Assembly (NCBI RefSeq): GCF_001889025.1
Contig: NZ_CP018154.1
Coordinates: forward strand, 228,501 to 292,500
Length of the DNA stretch: 64,000 bases
Direction of reading: 5' to 3'
From: Sphingorhabdus lutea
GTDB lineage: Bacteria > Pseudomonadota > Alphaproteobacteria > Sphingomonadales > Sphingomonadaceae
In this document: piece after piece, positions 60,543 through 64,000 of the stretch
How the letters are laid out: each line of letters begins with the position of its first letter
Position numbering within the stretch: position 1 is the first letter of the stretch
The notes under the pieces: model-generated
Told to the model about the DNA's origin: nothing
The model's input: the letters and a program-made list of their open reading frames with translations, nothing else
The model's database searches: none
Made by a program: the position numbers and the translations under genes

Positions 60543-60986
60543 TTAATAATCATTCTTTGATTTATATTTAACTGCATTTGCACGGCGCAACACAAAAATA
60601 GAAACAGGGAGATTGATTAAAATCGCGGTAACCACGCCAGGGGCATAACCATTTAGTAAAAATGCCGCCGGAATATGAGGTATGAATAGGTTTACTAATA
60701 GGATGGCCGCAAAACAATTCACCATATGATGTTTGGCGGGGCCAAAGGGCCCTCTGCACACCCATATAGTAGCCGCCGCCGCTAATATTGCTACTATAAT
60801 AAGCGCCAAAATAAATATTGATGGCGTTGGCAAGCTGACATTATGCCCAACAAAACGTGCCGTTAAAGCAATTGATTGTTCCCGATAATATCCATAAGTG
60901 AAGGCTTCCTCTAGATTATGCACACATAAAGCCGCAAATAAAATCCACATATTTTGTGCTGCGACATTTTTCTTACTCAATCTCAT
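60543..60986 (-). CDS. HXXEE domain-containing membrane protein
   Basis: A 147-residue protein with four helices and the HNLEE motif near residue 23 that names the HXXEE family. The second half of the motif set (VNLFIPHIPAAFLL) is also present. Function unknown. It sits in the accessory patch between tRNA-Lys and the rRNA operon. Confidence 0.8.
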   Translation of the reverse strand: MRLSKKNVAAQNMWILFAALCVHNLEEAFTYGYYREQSIALTARFVGHNVSLPTPSIFILALIIVAILAAAATIWVCRGPFGPAKHHMVNCFAAILLVNLFIPHIPAAFLLNGYAPGVVTAILINLPVSIFVLRRANAVKYKSKNDY

Positions 60987-61086
60987 ATATATATTTATAT
61001 CATATTGTTAATCTACATTCAAATGGAGCATTTAGAGCGGATATTTACTACTTACCATGTATAATCTTTATGATATATAGTAGCAA

Positions 61087-63098
61087 ATGAAGCGTTCTTT
61101 TTATGAAAATAATATCTCCACTTTCTTAAATGACACACAAGATAAAATTCTTGGAGTTCTTGCTCGCCACAACCAATTTGAACTCGCTACACAACAGAAA
61201 AATGCATGGGTAAAGCAAATCAAGAATCTGAAAGAACAACTATCTAATGTACCTTCAGGTAAAATATTTTTTGAGTTTGTTATCCCAAGAATGGGAAAAC
61301 GCGTCGATGTCCTACTCCTCATAAAGGATATAATTTTTGTTTTAGAATATAAGGTGGGTGCTAATTTTTATGATAAGCATGCCAAGGATCAAGCCCTAGA
61401 TTATGCACTTGATCTCAAAAATTTTCATGAAGGTAGCCATCACAAATATATAGTGCCCATTCTTATTTGCACTTCAGCACGAACATATAATAACGAAGTT
61501 AATTGGTATAAGGACAAAGTTGCTGCGACCTTACTCTCTAATGGCCACAATGTATCAGAGCTAATTGAAGCAATTTTCAAGAATATTGAGCAACTACAAC
61601 CTCGCGCTTTTAACAAGAGAATTACTGACAATTATCAGGATGCTTTTCTCAAAGAAAAAATATGGGCAAATAGTGGTTATAAGCCGACGCCTACTATCGT
61701 AGAGGCTGCGCAAGCTCTATATCAGGGTCATTCCGTAGATGAGATTTCACGTTCTGATGCCGGCGCTAAGAACCTGACTCACACAGCAAACTGTATTTCA
61801 GATATTATAAAGGATTCCAAACAATATAAACGAAAGTCTATTTGTTTTGTCACAGGGGTTCCTGGTGCAGGGAAGACCTTAGCGGGCTTGAACATTTCAA
61901 CTCGCAAAATGGAACAAGATGATGAGCATGCTGTTTTTCTATCAGGCAATGGGCCACTTGTTGCTGTCTTAAGAGAGGCCCTTGCTAGAGATGAAGTTGA
62001 ACGTATAAAGGCTGCGGGTAAGAAAATATCTAAAAAAGAGGCTATACAGAAAGTAAGTGCCTTCATTCAAAATATCCATCACTTCAGAGATGAAGGGGTC
62101 AGATCACCTAAGCCACCAGCTGAACATATTGTGGTTTTTGATGAGGCACAACGTGCCTGGAATCAAGCACAAGCCCAAAAATTTATGGAGAGCAAAAAGG
62201 TGTATCCAACTTTGATATGTCGGAACCTGAATTTTTAATCAGTGTTATGGACCGAAGAGATGATTGGTGCACGATTATTTGTCTTATCGGCGGGGGCCAG
62301 GAGATCAACACGGGAGAGGCTGGCCTCGTTGAATGGTTTGATGTACTAAAGAAGCGCTTTGAGCATTGGAATGTTTATCACTCAAAACAGCTCACTAATA
62401 AAAATTATAGTTGGGGAGAAGATTTAAAGTCCAAACTTACTGGTCTTAATATAGAAGAAAAGACAGCGCTTCACCTAGATGTTTCAATTAGGTCTTTTCG
62501 TGCTGAGAAACTGTCGGACTTTATTGGTGCCATCATTGATGGAAACGCAGCACGGGCTAAAACTCTAAACAACTATCTGGCTGATTATCCAATCCTTATA
62601 ACAAGAGATTTAAACAAGGCGAGGCAATGGCTGCGGCAAAATGCACGCGGCACAGAACGCATCGGGCTTGTTGCATCATCGGGAGCCATTCGCCTTAAGC
62701 CCGAAGGGCTTAACATTAAGGCATCTATTGATCCTGTAAATTGGTTCCTAAATGATAAAGATGATATACGTTCCTCATACTATTTGGAGGATGTAGCCAC
62801 AGAATTCGATATCCAGGGCTTAGAACTAGACTGGGTGTGTATGTGCTGGGATGCAAATTTACGTAAAGAGGAAAAAGGCTGGGGCCATTATAATTTTAGC
62901 GGCACTAAATGGCAGAATGTAAACGATCCATATCGTAAAATTTACCTGTCTAATGCTTATCGTGTTTTATTGACAAGGGCACGTCAAGCTATGGTTATAT
63001 TTATCCCAAAAGGTGACAAGAGTGATTTCACTCGCAATCCGAAATTTTACGATGATACATATAAATTTTTGTTATCATGCGGTATTAAATCACTATAA
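61087..63098 (+). pseudogene. DUF2075 nuclease-helicase gene split by a frameshift
   Basis: Two reading frames (61087-62238 and 62217-63098) are the halves of one protein of about 670 residues. The first half has an N-terminal VDVLLLIKDIIFVLEYKVG segment, a D-x(n)-ExK pattern of PD-(D/E)XK nucleases, then Walker A GVPGAGKTLAGLN and Walker B VVFDEAQRAWN. The second half continues with FDMSEPEFLISVMDRRDDW, DIQGLELDWVCM and NAYRVLLTRARQAMVIF (SF1 helicase motif VI). The frames join at an A5 run (62194-62198); one extra A would give a continuous protein. Codon use (many CTA, CTT, AGA, TCA) and lower GC look unlike neighbouring genes, suggesting horizontal origin. A sequencing indel is possible. 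Confidence 0.85.
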
Positions 63099-63179
63099 AT
63101 TCATAACAACCCTCTTTATTTATTATCCTTATAGCCCACCCAGCGTAGTTTGGACAATGCGGGGCATTGTACGGGCAAG

Positions 63180-63195
63180 CCTTCAGGTTATGAGC
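63180..63195. repeat. 16-bp direct copy of the tRNA-fMet anticodon arm
   Basis: CCTTCAGGTTATGAGC here is identical to 63246-63261 inside tRNA-fMet. The position 3' of the tRNA (relative to its direction) suits a residual attachment site of an integrated element. Chance is possible for 16 bp, but is unlikely this close. Confidence 0.5.
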
Positions 63196-63215
63196 TGTAT
63201 TAAGGGGGTGTATAT

Positions 63216-63437
<222 letters not shown>

Positions 63438-63514
63438 ATTGACCCTATGATACGGGACAAAAGGGTCTGCCATGCCCTAAATTATGATATGGTTCTGTTA
63501 CATTTGTAAAAGTC

Positions 63515-63549
63515 AAAAGGGCAGCGACAAGTAAATGCGCTGCCCTTTT
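63515..63549 (-). terminator. Terminator-like hairpin downstream of 5S rRNA
   Basis: AAAAGGGCAGCG (63515-63526) pairs perfectly with CGCTGCCCTTTT (63538-63549) across an 11-nt loop. On the minus strand it follows 5S by 47 bp and ends in TTTTGACTTTT. It lies before tRNA-fMet. Confidence 0.8.
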
Positions 63550-63596
63550 GTGAAACTGTAAATGGGTTTTATATCCGTGCTAGCACCGGCTTCAAT

Positions 63597-63712
63597 GCCT
63601 GGCGACGCCCTACTCTTCCAACGCTTAAGCGGTAGTACCATCGGCGCAGACAGGTTTCACGTCCGAGTTCGAGATGGGATCGGGTGGAGCACTGTCGCTA
63701 TGGCCACCAAGC
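63597..63712 (-). rRNA. 5S ribosomal RNA
   Basis: About 116 nt. Begins GCTTGGTGGCCATAGCG and ends GGGCGTCGCCAGGC on the minus strand, with the conserved CCCGATCCCATCTCGAACTC internal region. Lies between 23S rRNA and tRNA-fMet. Confidence 0.95.
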
Positions 63713-63829
63713 AATGAAGCAGGTGCTAACCCCCTAATTAAAGGGGAAGGGTATATTTTTAATCGATATCTGGTCTGATAATTATCCATATGACAATCAA
63801 CATTGTCATTGATGGTGGGACTTCACAAG

Positions 63830-64000
<171 letters not shown>

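Noticed and set aside
62191..62204. Programmed -1 ribosomal frameshift in the nuclease-helicase gene
   Set aside because: The sequence AGC-AAA-AAG-G lacks the X-XXY-YYZ heptamer in phase (C-AAA-AAG), and no strong downstream stem was found. A one-base deletion in the A-run is simpler.
62217..63098. Second half of the helicase as an independent gene
   Set aside because: It starts mid-motif (FDMSEPEF continues a domain of the first half) and has no ribosome site.
63154..63170. ACAATGC-GGG-GCATTGT hairpin as terminator for the tRNA-fMet transcript
   Set aside because: Stem is perfect, but no T-run follows on either strand, so it was not listed as a terminator.

Overview
The window looks like a chromosomal segment of an alphaproteobacterium, most likely a Sphingomonadales member. 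Pointers are the rRNA operon order 23S-5S-tRNA-fMet, a TonB-dependent receptor of the sphingomonad type, a CYP153-like P450, the HupE/PpiC pair and GyrB with a large insertion before its C-terminus. Base composition looks moderate to AT-leaning by eye; it was not computed and the genus is not certain.

Layout. 1-9.1 kb holds a two-gene surface-protein operon (a huge repeat protein with DUF11/SdrD-like domains, then a predicted outer-membrane protein that runs off the left edge). 9.3-13.8 kb holds a HupE/UreJ protein with a PpiC-type isomerase, ETF-ubiquinone oxidoreductase, a DoxX-like protein and a 55-residue membrane peptide that starts at TTG.

13.9-27.2 kb is the most interesting part: three adjacent transcription units that together look like a complete oxidative desulfurisation pathway for sulfoquinovose (SQ), the sugar of plant and algal sulfolipid. 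The minus-strand operon encodes a GH31 sulfoquinovosidase with the K-E-R-W-Y sulfonate-recognition residues, a LacI-type repressor, an aldo/keto reductase and an SsuD-like flavin-dependent monooxygenase with the sulfonate-binding residues conserved. Next to it are a TonB-dependent receptor and an ACS-type MFS carrier for uptake. A tightly overlapping plus-strand operon encodes a YeiH-type anion exporter (for sulfite), GlpD (for the glycerol released from SQ-glycerol), an SsuE-like FMN reductase (supplies FMNH2) and a RibB-like protein that has lost nearly all catalytic residues of dihydroxybutanone-phosphate synthase. A nearly identical 19-bp imperfect palindrome lies in the receptor/glucosidase intergenic region and in the MFS/exporter intergenic region, which suggests one LacI-family regulon.

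27.3-32.5 kb is an envelope-glycan operon (FAD oxidoreductase, GtrA, alkaline-phosphatase-superfamily transferase, GT-C-like protein). 32.5-43.8 kb holds mixed metabolism and envelope genes: VOC protein, MsrB, CYP153-like P450, ABC exporter, QueG, lipoprotein, EI24 protein, PfkB kinase, DAG-kinase-like protein and three secreted proteins. 43.9-60.4 kb is housekeeping: gyrB, coaD, ispA, xseB, purL, mutL and the elongasome operon mreB-mreC-mreD-mrdA-rodA. 60.4-64 kb holds tRNA-Lys, a small accessory patch (HXXEE protein and a frameshifted nuclease-helicase), tRNA-fMet flanked by partial copies of itself, 5S rRNA and the 3' end of 23S rRNA.
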